From contig NZ_JAGGKR010000001.1 in NCBI RefSeq assembly GCF_017873855.1, forward strand, positions 2,051,529 through 2,115,528: a stretch of DNA of 64,000 nucleotides, written 5' to 3'. The stretch comes from Methanolinea mesophila. Lineage in GTDB: Archaea > Halobacteriota > Methanomicrobia > Methanomicrobiales > Methanospirillaceae. Under the pieces are notes generated by a model. The model had not been told where the DNA came from and made no database searches. It saw only the letters and a program-made list of their open reading frames with translations. The translations under genes were made by a program, and so were the position numbers. This document shows, one piece after another, positions 54,667 through 62,834 of the stretch. How positions within the stretch are numbered: position 1 is the stretch's first letter; every line of letters begins with the position of its first letter.

Positions 54667-57017
54667 TCGGAAGAAAGGAGAGTCTTATCCTGGTTTCCGG
54701 CGTCGCTATCGGCATCGTGATCGCGATAGGGCTCCTCGCGTTCGTCCAGGTGCTCTCGCCCGGGACGGGCACGCTGCCTCTTCCCGACCTGACCGGGAAC
54801 GGGGACACCCTGCCGCTCACCCAGGGGATCGGACAGTTGCCCTCGGCAGAAGACGTGAGGAATTTCATCCTTTCCCACACGGAGACCGAGACCCAGTCCG
54901 GGCAGGAAATGGTGCCCATGACGGTGCAGGAGACATCCCCGGTCCCATTGGGAGAAGGAGTGCGGACGTGGCGGTACGAACTGGATACTGCGACCTTTAA
55001 ACCCGATGAGTACATCGTGACCGTCTCCGGAATCCAGGTCTCGACGAGCGCTTCGGCATTGTTCAACCTTCTCGCGGGGCCTTCCGGGGGTGTCGTAACC
55101 CAGCAGGTCATTCACGTGCCGGTCAGCCAGAGGGGCGGCAGCGACAAGCTCTTCATTTCAATCGACCCGATCGGGGACCATTACGTCGGAGAGAAGTTTG
55201 CCATTACCGGGACCACGAATCTTCCCGCAGGCGAAGACGAGATCCTCGTCGAGGTGGTTTCTTCATCCTTCGCACCCACCCAGAAGACACAGTCAGGGGA
55301 GTTCTCGGGCTCGACAGGGACCATACACGCTTCAACCGGGGGGGCAGGGGCCTTTTACACACCGGGGGGCTATTGGCAAACGCCCGTTCCGACCCCCGCG
55401 ATGACCCTCGTTCCCACTACCTCTGCGGACCGTGAGTACTCCACCACGAACGTCCAGGTGAAGGAGGTGGACGAGGCCGACATCGTCAAGACCGACGGAA
55501 CGTATATTTACGTCGTCTCGGGCAACGAACTTAACATCGTCCGTGCCTACCCGGCAGAGTCCGCCGGTATCATCTCGACGACGGGGTTCTCCGGGACCCC
55601 GGTATCCCTCTACCTCTACGGGGACAAGGTCGCCCTGATCTGCAGGGACTACCGCCCGCCGGAGTACTGGCGATGCGAACCCGGCCGGTGTACGTGGCCC
55701 GCAGGGAACGGCGAGAAGACCGTTATTTACATCTTCTCCGTCAAAGACCGGGCCATGCCCACGCTCGAACGGGAAGTGGAGATCGACGGCGGGTACACCG
55801 ATTCCCGGATGATAGGGCAGTGGCTCTACTTCCTCACGTCGACCCCGGTGAACCCGCACTCCGACGACATCACCTTCCCGGCGGTCCGGGACGGGGTGGC
55901 AGGGACATTCACCCCGGTCGCCTATTCCCTCGAAGGGACCGACAAGGCCTTCGCATTCACCACCATCGGGTCGGTCGGTCTCGATACCGATGCCCCGGTG
56001 AGGGCGAAGACATTCCTGGTCGGGACGGCCGGGACGGTCTACGTCTCCCCGACAACCCTCTACTTCGGCGTCCACTCGATGGGTGAACCCTCGCCGCTCC
56101 GCCACGTCGACGCACAGGGACGTGAAGTCGGAGGAACGACCGATCAGACCGCGATCTACTCGTTCTCCCTCCAGGATGGAGCGATCCGGTTCAATGCGGC
56201 CGGAAAGGTGGACGGGACCCTGCTCAACCAGTACGCGATGGACGAGTACAAGGGCAACCTCCGCCTGGGGACGACCGTCACCGAGTACGGGTATACCGGG
56301 AGGTCCACGCTCTCCAGCACGGTCAGCGTGCTCGACACCCGGCTCAACACCATAGGAATGGTCGCCGGTATTGCGCCGGGCGAACGGATCTACGCCACGC
56401 GGTTCATGGGAGACCGGCTCTACCTGGTCACCTTCATGCAGACCGACCCGTTCTTCGTGGTCGATCTCTCCGACCCGGCGCACCCGGCGCTCGCGGGAGA
56501 ACTCAAGCTTCCCGGCTTCTCGAATTATCTCCATCCCTACGATGCCACGCATATCATCGGGGTGGGGAAGACCGCGAACTTCGGGGCGGTGAAGCTCTCG
56601 CTCTTCGACGTCTCGGACATCTCGAGACCGGGCCTCGTGGACAGCGTGGAGCTCGGCGAGGCGGGGAGCAGTTCCGAGGTGCTGAACGACCCGAAGGCGT
56701 TCCTCTTCGACAAGGAGAAGGATATCCTGGTCCTGCCCGTGGAGCTGGCCGGACTCTACCGGACCCAGCCGGCGGGAGGGAACTACTATGGTACCCGGGA
56801 TGTCTGGGGCGGGGCATATGTCTTCTCGGTCGACCCGGACCGGGGCTTCTCGCTGAAAGGGACGGTGAAACACTACGACGAACACTCAGGGGACCAGGTG
56901 CAGGTGAAGAGGGCGCTCTATATCGAGGATACCCTCTACACGATCTCGCCGAGAGTGATCTACATGAGCGACCTCGCCAACGGGGTGAGCTACCTTAACA
57001 ATGTGAGGCTGGGGTGA
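54663..57017 (+). CDS. Secreted beta-propeller protein with one Ig-like domain
   Basis: 784 aa. An N-terminal TM anchor (about 8-30) precedes a GTTNLP-type Ig-like domain near 160-200 like those of the 52.3 kb protein. A Pro/Thr linker leads into a large beta-propeller domain (about 255-780) starting TTNVQVKEVDEADIVKTDG, which is the Beta_propel family signature, with YIYVVSGNELNIVRAY and blade motifs. It should be outside the cell, where propellers usually bind proteins or sugars. Confidence 0.88.
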   Translation: MIGRKESLILVSGVAIGIVIAIGLLAFVQVLSPGTGTLPLPDLTGNGDTLPLTQGIGQLPSAEDVRNFILSHTETETQSGQEMVPMTVQETSPVPLGEGVRTWRYELDTATFKPDEYIVTVSGIQVSTSASALFNLLAGPSGGVVTQQVIHVPVSQRGGSDKLFISIDPIGDHYVGEKFAITGTTNLPAGEDEILVEVVSSSFAPTQKTQSGEFSGSTGTIHASTGGAGAFYTPGGYWQTPVPTPAMTLVPTTSADREYSTTNVQVKEVDEADIVKTDGTYIYVVSGNELNIVRAYPAESAGIISTTGFSGTPVSLYLYGDKVALICRDYRPPEYWRCEPGRCTWPAGNGEKTVIYIFSVKDRAMPTLEREVEIDGGYTDSRMIGQWLYFLTSTPVNPHSDDITFPAVRDGVAGTFTPVAYSLEGTDKAFAFTTIGSVGLDTDAPVRAKTFLVGTAGTVYVSPTTLYFGVHSMGEPSPLRHVDAQGREVGGTTDQTAIYSFSLQDGAIRFNAAGKVDGTLLNQYAMDEYKGNLRLGTTVTEYGYTGRSTLSSTVSVLDTRLNTIGMVAGIAPGERIYATRFMGDRLYLVTFMQTDPFFVVDLSDPAHPALAGELKLPGFSNYLHPYDATHIIGVGKTANFGAVKLSLFDVSDISRPGLVDSVELGEAGSSSEVLNDPKAFLFDKEKDILVLPVELAGLYRTQPAGGNYYGTRDVWGGAYVFSVDPDRGFSLKGTVKHYDEHSGDQVQVKRALYIEDTLYTISPRVIYMSDLANGVSYLNNVRLG

Positions 57018-57030
57018 ACGAGCAATACTA

Positions 57031-57038
57031 TTTTTTTT
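57031..57038 (+). terminator. T-run after the beta-propeller gene
   Basis: Eight T residues lie 13 bp after the stop, in an AT-rich stretch. They fit an archaeal terminator for the plus-strand run from 52.3 kb. Confidence 0.5.
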
Positions 57039-57190
57039 GATTCCCCCGATTCCTGCAGTTTATGCTCACAATTTTACTCTTATTCCCTTTTTGTAACCAT
57101 TGTGCCGGGGTCAATGCATTATACCCTTAAGAACTTCATGCGGTTGAAAAAATAATCGGCGTTTTTCCCGAAAAAAAGGCAAATAAAAGT

Positions 57191-57769
57191 TTATACCTGA
57201 TAATCCACCCCGGCCAGGATCACCGAAGTATTCGAGCCTGTGTCCACTGGGGCGAATCCGGATATGAATGTGCCATATTCATCGGTATATGGCCCGATCC
57301 CGATCGGTCCTGTAACGGGCGTTTTCAGCACCTCAGGGGGATTAAGATATTCCTGCATGAACAAGGGAGCCCCCGGTTCGCCCTGGTAATTGGTGACGAT
57401 AAACACGACTGTACCGTTCTTCTGCTCGAGCACATAGGCATAGAAGACCTGCGGATTGTCCGCCTTGAAAGTCTGGAGTTGAACGAGCACGGCCGCGAAT
57501 GCCGTGGAGTTTTCGCCTTCTTTTAGTGCGGCGGAGAGATTCTGCTTATCGATGGTGGTTGCCAGCGTTTCGGCCATGGCCATCATTTCGGTTTTCAGCG
57601 TCTCGTTATCTGCCGGGGGAGTGGTGACAGGAACAGTCACCTGGGGGGTGGCAGTCGCGGTTGGTGTCACGGTGGTTGTGGGGGCACCCGATGGCTGGGT
57701 GCATCCTGCTACAAGGAGAACGAGCACTAAAAGCAGTGCTCCGAATGCCATTGTACGAGTACGTTTCAT
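57191..57769 (-). CDS. Lipoprotein with small sensor-like domain
   Basis: 192 aa from the ATG at 57769. Signal peptide with lipobox VAGC (Cys23), a Thr/Pro linker (25-52), then an alpha/beta domain with TLATTIDKQNLSAALKEGEN, FKADNPQVFYAYVLEQKNG, VTGPIGIGPYTDEYG and a C-terminal SVILAGVDYQV. The external domain looks like a Cache-type ligand sensor, but no kinase is fused. A TATA element 26 bp before the ATG suggests a leaderless message. Confidence 0.8.
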   Translation of the reverse strand: MKRTRTMAFGALLLVLVLLVAGCTQPSGAPTTTVTPTATATPQVTVPVTTPPADNETLKTEMMAMAETLATTIDKQNLSAALKEGENSTAFAAVLVQLQTFKADNPQVFYAYVLEQKNGTVVFIVTNYQGEPGAPLFMQEYLNPPEVLKTPVTGPIGIGPYTDEYGTFISGFAPVDTGSNTSVILAGVDYQV

Positions 57770-57790
57770 AGGTTGATCTTCAAGTAAGAC

Positions 57791-57800
57791 AATATAAAAA
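57791..57800 (-). promoter_or_regulatory. TATA box of the 57.8 kb lipoprotein
   Basis: On the minus strand the sequence reads TTTTTATATT, centred 26 bp before the ATG at 57769. No Shine-Dalgarno lies between, so the transcript probably starts at the ATG. Confidence 0.6.
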
Positions 57801-57956
57801 TAATTCTCGATAGGAGGACAATCCAAGGAGATAGATTCCACCGTAAAGTGGAGCAATGACACTGCCACGGTCACTCTGATTCCCCCCCCCGTGCAACCAC
57901 AAAGAACTTGGACTCATTGCGTCAACCTTTCCTTCATCAATAGTTCGGGTTTTTTC

Positions 57957-59057
57957 ATGAACGACCAATATACGGGGTGCGGTCAGCCGCATTCTCTTCC
58001 TTTGCAACAACTCGGCTGGACGGACGAACACGAAGACGCCTACGCAAAATATGACGGTCCCTACCGGCCCGGGAGAGTTGCCTGCCGGCAGAAGACCGTG
58101 TGGGAAGTCCTCACCGAAGACGGACAGGTGACGGCGGGGATCTCCGGCGCCATGCGAAAGCTCGGCCGCTACCCGGCGGTAGGGGACTTCGTGGTCCTCC
58201 TCGTCCGGCCGGAAGCCGGAACCACCATGATCGTTGACATCCTACCCCGAAAGACTCTGTTCTCGCGGGGAGCTTCCGGGCGCGAAGGGACCGACCAGGT
58301 CATCGCTGCAAACGTGGATACGGTCTTCATTGTGACCGCCGCCGGGCACGACCTGAACGCCCGGAGGACTGAGCGATACCTGGCGATCGCCCACGCATCC
58401 GGCGCCCGGCCGGTGGTAATCATCAACAAGGCGGACCTCGCCGAAGACCCCGCCTCGCTCGCGGAAGGAGTCGTCCCGGCATCGTCCGGGATCCCGGTCG
58501 TCACCCTGAGCGCCCTGACCGGCGAGGGGATCGACCGGATCGAACCGTTCCTCGCACCCGGAAAGACTATCGTCCTCATCGGCTCCTCCGGCGTGGGCAA
58601 GTCCACGCTGATCAACCGGCTGCTGGACCGCTCCGTGCAGGAGACGGGAGGTATCCGGGACTACGACGGGAAAGGCCGCCACACCACGACCGTCCGCCAG
58701 CTTTTCGTATTGGACGGCGGAGCGCTGATGATCGACAACCCCGGGCTCCGGGAGGTCGGTATCGGGACCGCGGTCGCAGGCCTCTCCGACACCTTCCCCG
58801 ACATCCAGGAACTGGCCGCGGGCTGCCGTTTCGCGGACTGCCGGCACGAAGGCGAACCGGGCTGCGCCGTCAGGGAGGCGGTGGAGCGTGGGGACCTCTC
58901 CCCGGCCCGGCTGGAGAACTACCACCGTCTCGCCCGGGAGCTTGTCTTCGAGCAGGAAAAGGCGGAGATCGGCCTCGTCCGATCCGAGCGGAAACGCTGG
59001 AAACAGATCAGCGGCTATGCAAAACAGGTAAAGGAACACAGGGACCGGTGGGAGTAG
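57957..59057 (+). CDS. rsgA: Ribosome small-subunit-dependent GTPase A (RsgA)
   Basis: 366 aa from the ATG at 57957. An OB-fold start is followed by the circularly permuted GTPase: NKAD (157-160), P-loop GSSGVGKS (209-216), DNPG (260-263). The zinc finger has Cys290, Cys295, His297 and Cys303. In bacteria it helps 30S maturation. This is mainly a bacterial family, so transfer from bacteria is likely. Neighbours on both sides are on other strands, so it is probably monocistronic. Confidence 0.94.
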   Translation: MNDQYTGCGQPHSLPLQQLGWTDEHEDAYAKYDGPYRPGRVACRQKTVWEVLTEDGQVTAGISGAMRKLGRYPAVGDFVVLLVRPEAGTTMIVDILPRKTLFSRGASGREGTDQVIAANVDTVFIVTAAGHDLNARRTERYLAIAHASGARPVVIINKADLAEDPASLAEGVVPASSGIPVVTLSALTGEGIDRIEPFLAPGKTIVLIGSSGVGKSTLINRLLDRSVQETGGIRDYDGKGRHTTTVRQLFVLDGGALMIDNPGLREVGIGTAVAGLSDTFPDIQELAAGCRFADCRHEGEPGCAVREAVERGDLSPARLENYHRLARELVFEQEKAEIGLVRSERKRWKQISGYAKQVKEHRDRWE

Positions 59058-59192
59058 GGCTGTGGGGCGGTGAGTGCTCGAAACGGAAAAAGAGGATTGA
59101 TAGCATCCCTGCCGGACTTTTGAGATGACCTGGGATCCGGCGATAATTGTGAATACTGTCGACGCTCGATCCGCCACGGTTTACGGTCCGGG

Positions 59193-59250
59193 ATATGCAG
59201 GTTCAAATCAGCCGATTGACTGTCCTGAATATACAAGTTCAAATCAGCCG
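59193..59250. repeat. Pair of 22-bp direct repeats downstream of rsgA
   Basis: ATATGCAGGTTCAAATCAGC (59193) and ATATACAAGTTCAAATCAGC (59229) recur with a 36-bp offset and few differences. They lie between the convergent rsgA and DUF1579 genes. No function can be assigned. Confidence 0.6.
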
Positions 59251-59258
59251 CTTCACGG

Positions 59259-59750
59259 TTAATCCGGCTTCATCACGTACTCTTCGATCAGGCTCCATGG
59301 TGCACCGCCGACCGACATCTCGTTCTTCCAGGTCATTGCGTTCGGATCCTTCGCGTCCCAGGTGAACCGCAGCCTGACCGGGACATCCCCGAGCGACTCC
59401 ATCACCAGCCGGTCACCTTCGATCTTCCCGTGGAATATGAAGGCGAGACCGTTGGTGTCGGCACCGACCGCCCGGTATTCATTCGCGATTCGATCCCACC
59501 CGATGATCCACTTCGCCTTCCAGGTCAGGACCTTCCTGCCTTCGGCGAACTGGTCCTGTTCGAAATGGCAGGAGAGCCAGAGCCCGTCGAGGACCCACTC
59601 GCAGGTCGCTCTTCCTTTGCCCTCCATTTCGGGTGATCCTGGCCCCATCCCGTTCGCTTCAACCGTGCCGGTCCAGGTCCCGTTCCAGAGGAACCGTGAG
59701 AGTGCCTTCGTCTCCGGGCCGGGAATTACTTTCGGGGGTGTCCATGTCAT
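59259..59750 (-). CDS. DUF1579 family protein
   Basis: 163 aa from the ATG at 59750 (MTWTPPKVIPGPETKALSRF). ETKALSRFLWNGTWTGTVEA, WVLDGLWLSCHFEQDQF and the final ENEMSVGGAPW-like part match this lipocalin-like family. The frame stays open upstream through the 23-bp repeat array, giving a repetitive extension that is not counted. A TATA element 26 bp before 59750 supports the short start. Role unknown. Confidence 0.85.
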   Translation of the reverse strand: MTWTPPKVIPGPETKALSRFLWNGTWTGTVEANGMGPGSPEMEGKGRATCEWVLDGLWLSCHFEQDQFAEGRKVLTWKAKWIIGWDRIANEYRAVGADTNGLAFIFHGKIEGDRLVMESLGDVPVRLRFTWDAKDPNAMTWKNEMSVGGAPWSLIEEYVMKPD

Positions 59751-59772
59751 GATGGAGGAGGATGCGTGAAGG

Positions 59773-59780
59773 GATATATG
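59773..59780 (-). promoter_or_regulatory. TATA box of the DUF1579 gene
   Basis: The minus strand reads CATATATC, centred about 26 bp before the ATG at 59750. No Shine-Dalgarno is present in between, consistent with a leaderless message. Confidence 0.55.
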
Positions 59781-59798
59781 AGGGTTGCGGGGAGTGGG

Positions 59799-60090
59799 CA
59801 ATCCGGACAATTCCATTGAGCCAATCCGGATGATTCCATTGAGCCAATCCGGATAATTCCATTGAGCCAATCCGGATAATTCCATTGAGCCAATCCGGAT
59901 AATTCCATTGAGCCAATCCGGACAATTCCATTGAGCCAATCCGGATGATTCCACAGAGTTAATCCGGGTGATTCCGTAAAATCAATCCGTCTCTTCCGGA
60001 GATCAATCCCGATAATTCCACAGAGTTAGTCCGGGTGATTCCGTAAAATCAATCCGTCTATTCCATTGAGCCAATCCCGATAATTCCACA
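59799..60090. repeat. Tandem array of a 23-bp unit
   Basis: The unit CAATCCGGATAATTCCATTG plus AGC recurs every 23 bp from 59799. About six or seven copies are near-perfect (to about 59960), followed by about five degenerate copies to about 60090. Most copies carry the palindrome ATCCGGAT. No spacer sequences are present, so it is not CRISPR. It fills the region between the divergent DUF1579 and HTH genes. Confidence 0.9.
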
Positions 60091-60095
60091 AAGCA

Positions 60096-60118
60096 TTTAA
60101 TGTAAACATTCAAATGTT
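60096..60118 (+). promoter_or_regulatory. TATA box and palindromic operator of the HTH gene
   Basis: TTTAATGTA (60096-60104) is centred about 25 bp before the ATG at 60125. Directly after it, AACATT-CA-AATGTT (60105-60118) is a perfect inverted repeat that would lie over the transcription start. The HTH gene is the obvious candidate to bind it. Confidence 0.6.
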
Positions 60119-60124
60119 GACGGT

Positions 60125-60571
60125 ATGTTTCTCACAACGGATGACAGGCAATTCGGATTCTGGGCATTACGCCGGAGCGGCGAGTCCAATATCGGGATTG
60201 CCAACCGCTTCGGCATCTCGCGCCAGGCGGTGTCACGGGCGCTCCTTCTCATGAACCGGAAGGTTGAGGATACTCTGCGCGGGATGGCGGATGCGAACCA
60301 GATCACGGTTGAGAAGATTAATCCCGAGAAAGGAGTCCTTCTCGGAAGGTCGGTCCCCTTCCAGACCACGGCCATCGTCTTCGTGACAAAGAAATCCGGG
60401 GTGCAGGTGTGGTACGAACACGAGGGCGACTGCGGGACGTGCCCGCGGTATACCGAGTGTTGCGAGCTGCTCTGGGACTATGCCGCCGAGCTCGGCGTCC
60501 GGATCGGGAAGACTGCCGACCCGACGACGATGGCGGACGAACTCTTCAGAAACGTGAAGGCGATGGTCTGA
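60125..60571 (+). CDS. HTH regulator with Cys-rich C-terminal part
   Basis: 148 aa. FGFWALRRSGESNIGIANRF and GISRQAVSRALLLMNRKV form a helix-turn-helix near residues 10-46. A central domain (60-95) and a cysteine group (Cys103, 106, 112, 113 in GDCGTCPRYTECC) follow, which may bind metal or a cofactor. It starts at a probable leaderless ATG after a palindrome and the 23-bp repeat array, and overlaps the next membrane gene (TGATG). Confidence 0.85.
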   Translation: MFLTTDDRQFGFWALRRSGESNIGIANRFGISRQAVSRALLLMNRKVEDTLRGMADANQITVEKINPEKGVLLGRSVPFQTTAIVFVTKKSGVQVWYEHEGDCGTCPRYTECCELLWDYAAELGVRIGKTADPTTMADELFRNVKAMV

Positions 60572-61368
60572 TGGCACGGTTTGCCTCAGTACTCTGGGAC
60601 ACCATGGGCTGGTGCCCGATGGAGGAAGCCTTTACGAAGCCGGCCGTAAGAACGAGTGGGATCGTCGGTCAGGTGCAGGAGTCACGCAGCCACGGCCGGA
60701 TCAGCCGTCGTTCGCCGCTCCACATGCGTCTCGCCTGGGGGGTCGTCATTCTCTCCTGGGTCGTCGCGTTCCTCGTCCTGCCGTACCTGCCGGATGTTAT
60801 CGAAGTCCACTGGGATGTCCACGGGGTGGCCGACGGGTTCGCCGACCGTTTTACCGGTGCGTTCGGCCTGCCCCTGATCATCACGCTCGTCATGGGGATC
60901 CTCATCATCCTGCCCCGGTTCGACTCGATGCAGATTAAGCTCACGCCACTCCGGGACATCTACGCGTTCGTGATACTTGCGGTCATTTCGATGTTGTTCT
61001 GCATCGAGGTGATCACGCTCGCGGTTGCGCTCGGAGTCGACCTGCCGGTTGTGACGGTCATCCCGGTCGTTTTGGGTTTCCTGTTTGTAATCCTTGGAAG
61101 AGTCCTGCCCTTCATCGACCGGAACACCACGGTGGGGATACGGCTTCCGTGGACGCTCGCGAGCGAGGAGATCTGGAAGAAAACCCATGAATACGGGGGA
61201 AATCTCATCACCCTCGCAGGCATCCTCATAATCTTCGGGAGCCTGGTCTCCGGGACCTGGGCGATCGCCCTGATGCTCGTCATCATCTTCGGGGTGTTCC
61301 TGTATATCAGCGTCTGGTCGTACCTGCTCGCAAAACGGGAGAATGAAGATAAGTTCCCGGGCATGTAG
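60571..61368 (+). CDS. DUF1648/SdpI-like membrane protein
   Basis: 265 aa. A 50-residue cytoplasmic start is followed by about six TM segments. The DUF1648 motif VHWDVHGVADGFADRF follows the first TM. The SdpI-type motif NTTVGIRLPWTLASEEIW and KTHEYGGNLITLAG lies in the C-terminal half. SdpI relatives act as membrane sensors that bind or sequester regulators. The start overlaps the HTH regulator stop, so the pair form one unit. Confidence 0.88.
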   Translation: MARFASVLWDTMGWCPMEEAFTKPAVRTSGIVGQVQESRSHGRISRRSPLHMRLAWGVVILSWVVAFLVLPYLPDVIEVHWDVHGVADGFADRFTGAFGLPLIITLVMGILIILPRFDSMQIKLTPLRDIYAFVILAVISMLFCIEVITLAVALGVDLPVVTVIPVVLGFLFVILGRVLPFIDRNTTVGIRLPWTLASEEIWKKTHEYGGNLITLAGILIIFGSLVSGTWAIALMLVIIFGVFLYISVWSYLLAKRENEDKFPGM

Positions 61369-61560
61369 GAAAAAACCCGGAATGTACTCGGGTATGGGCC
61401 GAACCGTTCTCCCGGGGAACTCTCGGCCTCGCTTTTGGGCCACCCCCTATTAATCGAATTTCCAATTTTGTTAAAAAAATTATGGTTTCCCTCAATCTTG
61501 ACGATTTTTTATAACAAATGGATAATAGATTGAAATCACCTTCACCCCGCCTACCTTCAT

Positions 61561-61570
61561 CTTATATCAA
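61561..61570 (+). promoter_or_regulatory. TATA-like element before mre11
   Basis: CTTATATCAA is centred about 30 bp before the mre11 ATG. The nearby sequence lacks a Shine-Dalgarno, so the leader is at most a few bases. Confidence 0.5.
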
Positions 61571-61594
61571 TTCCCAGTTCCAAAACAAACATAG

Positions 61595-62770
61595 ATGAAA
61601 CTCATCCACATCGCCGATACCCACCTCGGACACGCCGCTTTTAACAGGCTCGATGCGGAGAGCGGGGCAAACCTCCGCGAGAAGCAGATTTATGATAATT
61701 TTCTCTCTGCCATCGATCGGATCATTGCGGAGAAACCCGATGTTCTGGTCCACGCCGGGGACCTCTTCGACCAGGTGAAGCCGAAAACCGCGGCATATAA
61801 AACGGTCATGGAGGCGCTCGACCATCTTCACGCCGCCGGCATTCCGTTCGTAGTGATTGCAGGAAATCACAGCATGGTGAAGACCCGGTACACTGTATCG
61901 CCTTTTGCGGTCCTGGATTACCATCCCGGGGAGATGACCGCGGCATACTCGTTCCGGTACGAAAACGTGGAGATCGGGGACACTATCTTTCACCTTATTC
62001 CCAACATGCTCCGTCCCGAAGATTATCGGAACGCCTTTGACCAAATCGAGCTCTCCGGGAAACACCACAACGTGCTGGTTACGCACGGGCTTGCCACGGG
62101 ATTAAAAGATAAACGGCTCTCTACGGTGGCGGAACACGAGTTGGACAACACTATTCTTTCCGACGGGTTCGATTATATCGCACTCGGGCATTATCACGGC
62201 CAGTCGGAGATAACAGGGAACGCCTGGTACTCCGGTTCACTCGAATACATCACTTACGGCGAGATCTCTGATGAGAAGGGAGGTCTCCTCGTAGACCTGG
62301 ATAAGACTCCGTCACCGGACACGCCCCACGGGGAAGTGAATATTCGTCACTTCGACCTCCCCAAAACGCCGATGGTGGACCTGGGGACCATCCTGTGCGA
62401 GGGTATGGCACCAGGCGAGATTACCGAGGAGATCATCTCCCTCGTTGCCAGAAAGAACGTGCCACTCCAGGCGATGGCGCAGGTGACCCTCAAGGACCTT
62501 TCGCGTGAGCATGGGAAAGGCCCGGATACAAAGGACCTCGCCAGTGTGCGTGAACAACTGCTCGACCTGAAGATCCGCCAGGTCTCCAGGGACCAGGGCG
62601 GAGAGGCCGTCCCGATCCAGCAGGACGTGCGGGCGATAGATTACCTGCAGGAGTTCTCTTCGTTCCTCGGCAAACAGCAGATCAGTGCGAAACAGAAGGA
62701 GTACGTCGCGTCGTGCGGTCTTGAAGTCCTGAGGACCGTTATGGACCGCCACCGGGAGGACTCGGAATGA
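61595..62770 (+). CDS. mre11: DNA double-strand break repair nuclease Mre11
   Basis: 391 aa. The phosphoesterase motifs are complete: IADTHLGH near the start, VHAGDLFDQ, IAGNHSM, TVAEHELDNT, and ALGHYHGQSEI. With Rad50 it trims and tethers broken DNA ends. The start is the first ATG after the TATA-like element. rad50 follows 64 bp downstream, not overlapping as in some archaea. Confidence 0.95.
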   Translation: MKLIHIADTHLGHAAFNRLDAESGANLREKQIYDNFLSAIDRIIAEKPDVLVHAGDLFDQVKPKTAAYKTVMEALDHLHAAGIPFVVIAGNHSMVKTRYTVSPFAVLDYHPGEMTAAYSFRYENVEIGDTIFHLIPNMLRPEDYRNAFDQIELSGKHHNVLVTHGLATGLKDKRLSTVAEHELDNTILSDGFDYIALGHYHGQSEITGNAWYSGSLEYITYGEISDEKGGLLVDLDKTPSPDTPHGEVNIRHFDLPKTPMVDLGTILCEGMAPGEITEEIISLVARKNVPLQAMAQVTLKDLSREHGKGPDTKDLASVREQLLDLKIRQVSRDQGGEAVPIQQDVRAIDYLQEFSSFLGKQQISAKQKEYVASCGLEVLRTVMDRHREDSE

Positions 62771-62834
62771 TCCCTGCCGGTGAAAACCGTGTGATCCCCG
62801 GAAACACAATGCCAAGCTCAACGGGGGTCTCGCG

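Noticed and set aside
54437-55000. 187-codon frame overlapping the start of the beta-propeller gene
   Set aside because: It is Arg/Gly-rich and overlaps a good coding frame with a clear TM anchor, so it is a shadow.
59799-60090. CRISPR array
   Set aside because: The 23-bp units are directly adjacent with no spacers, and no cas genes are in the window.
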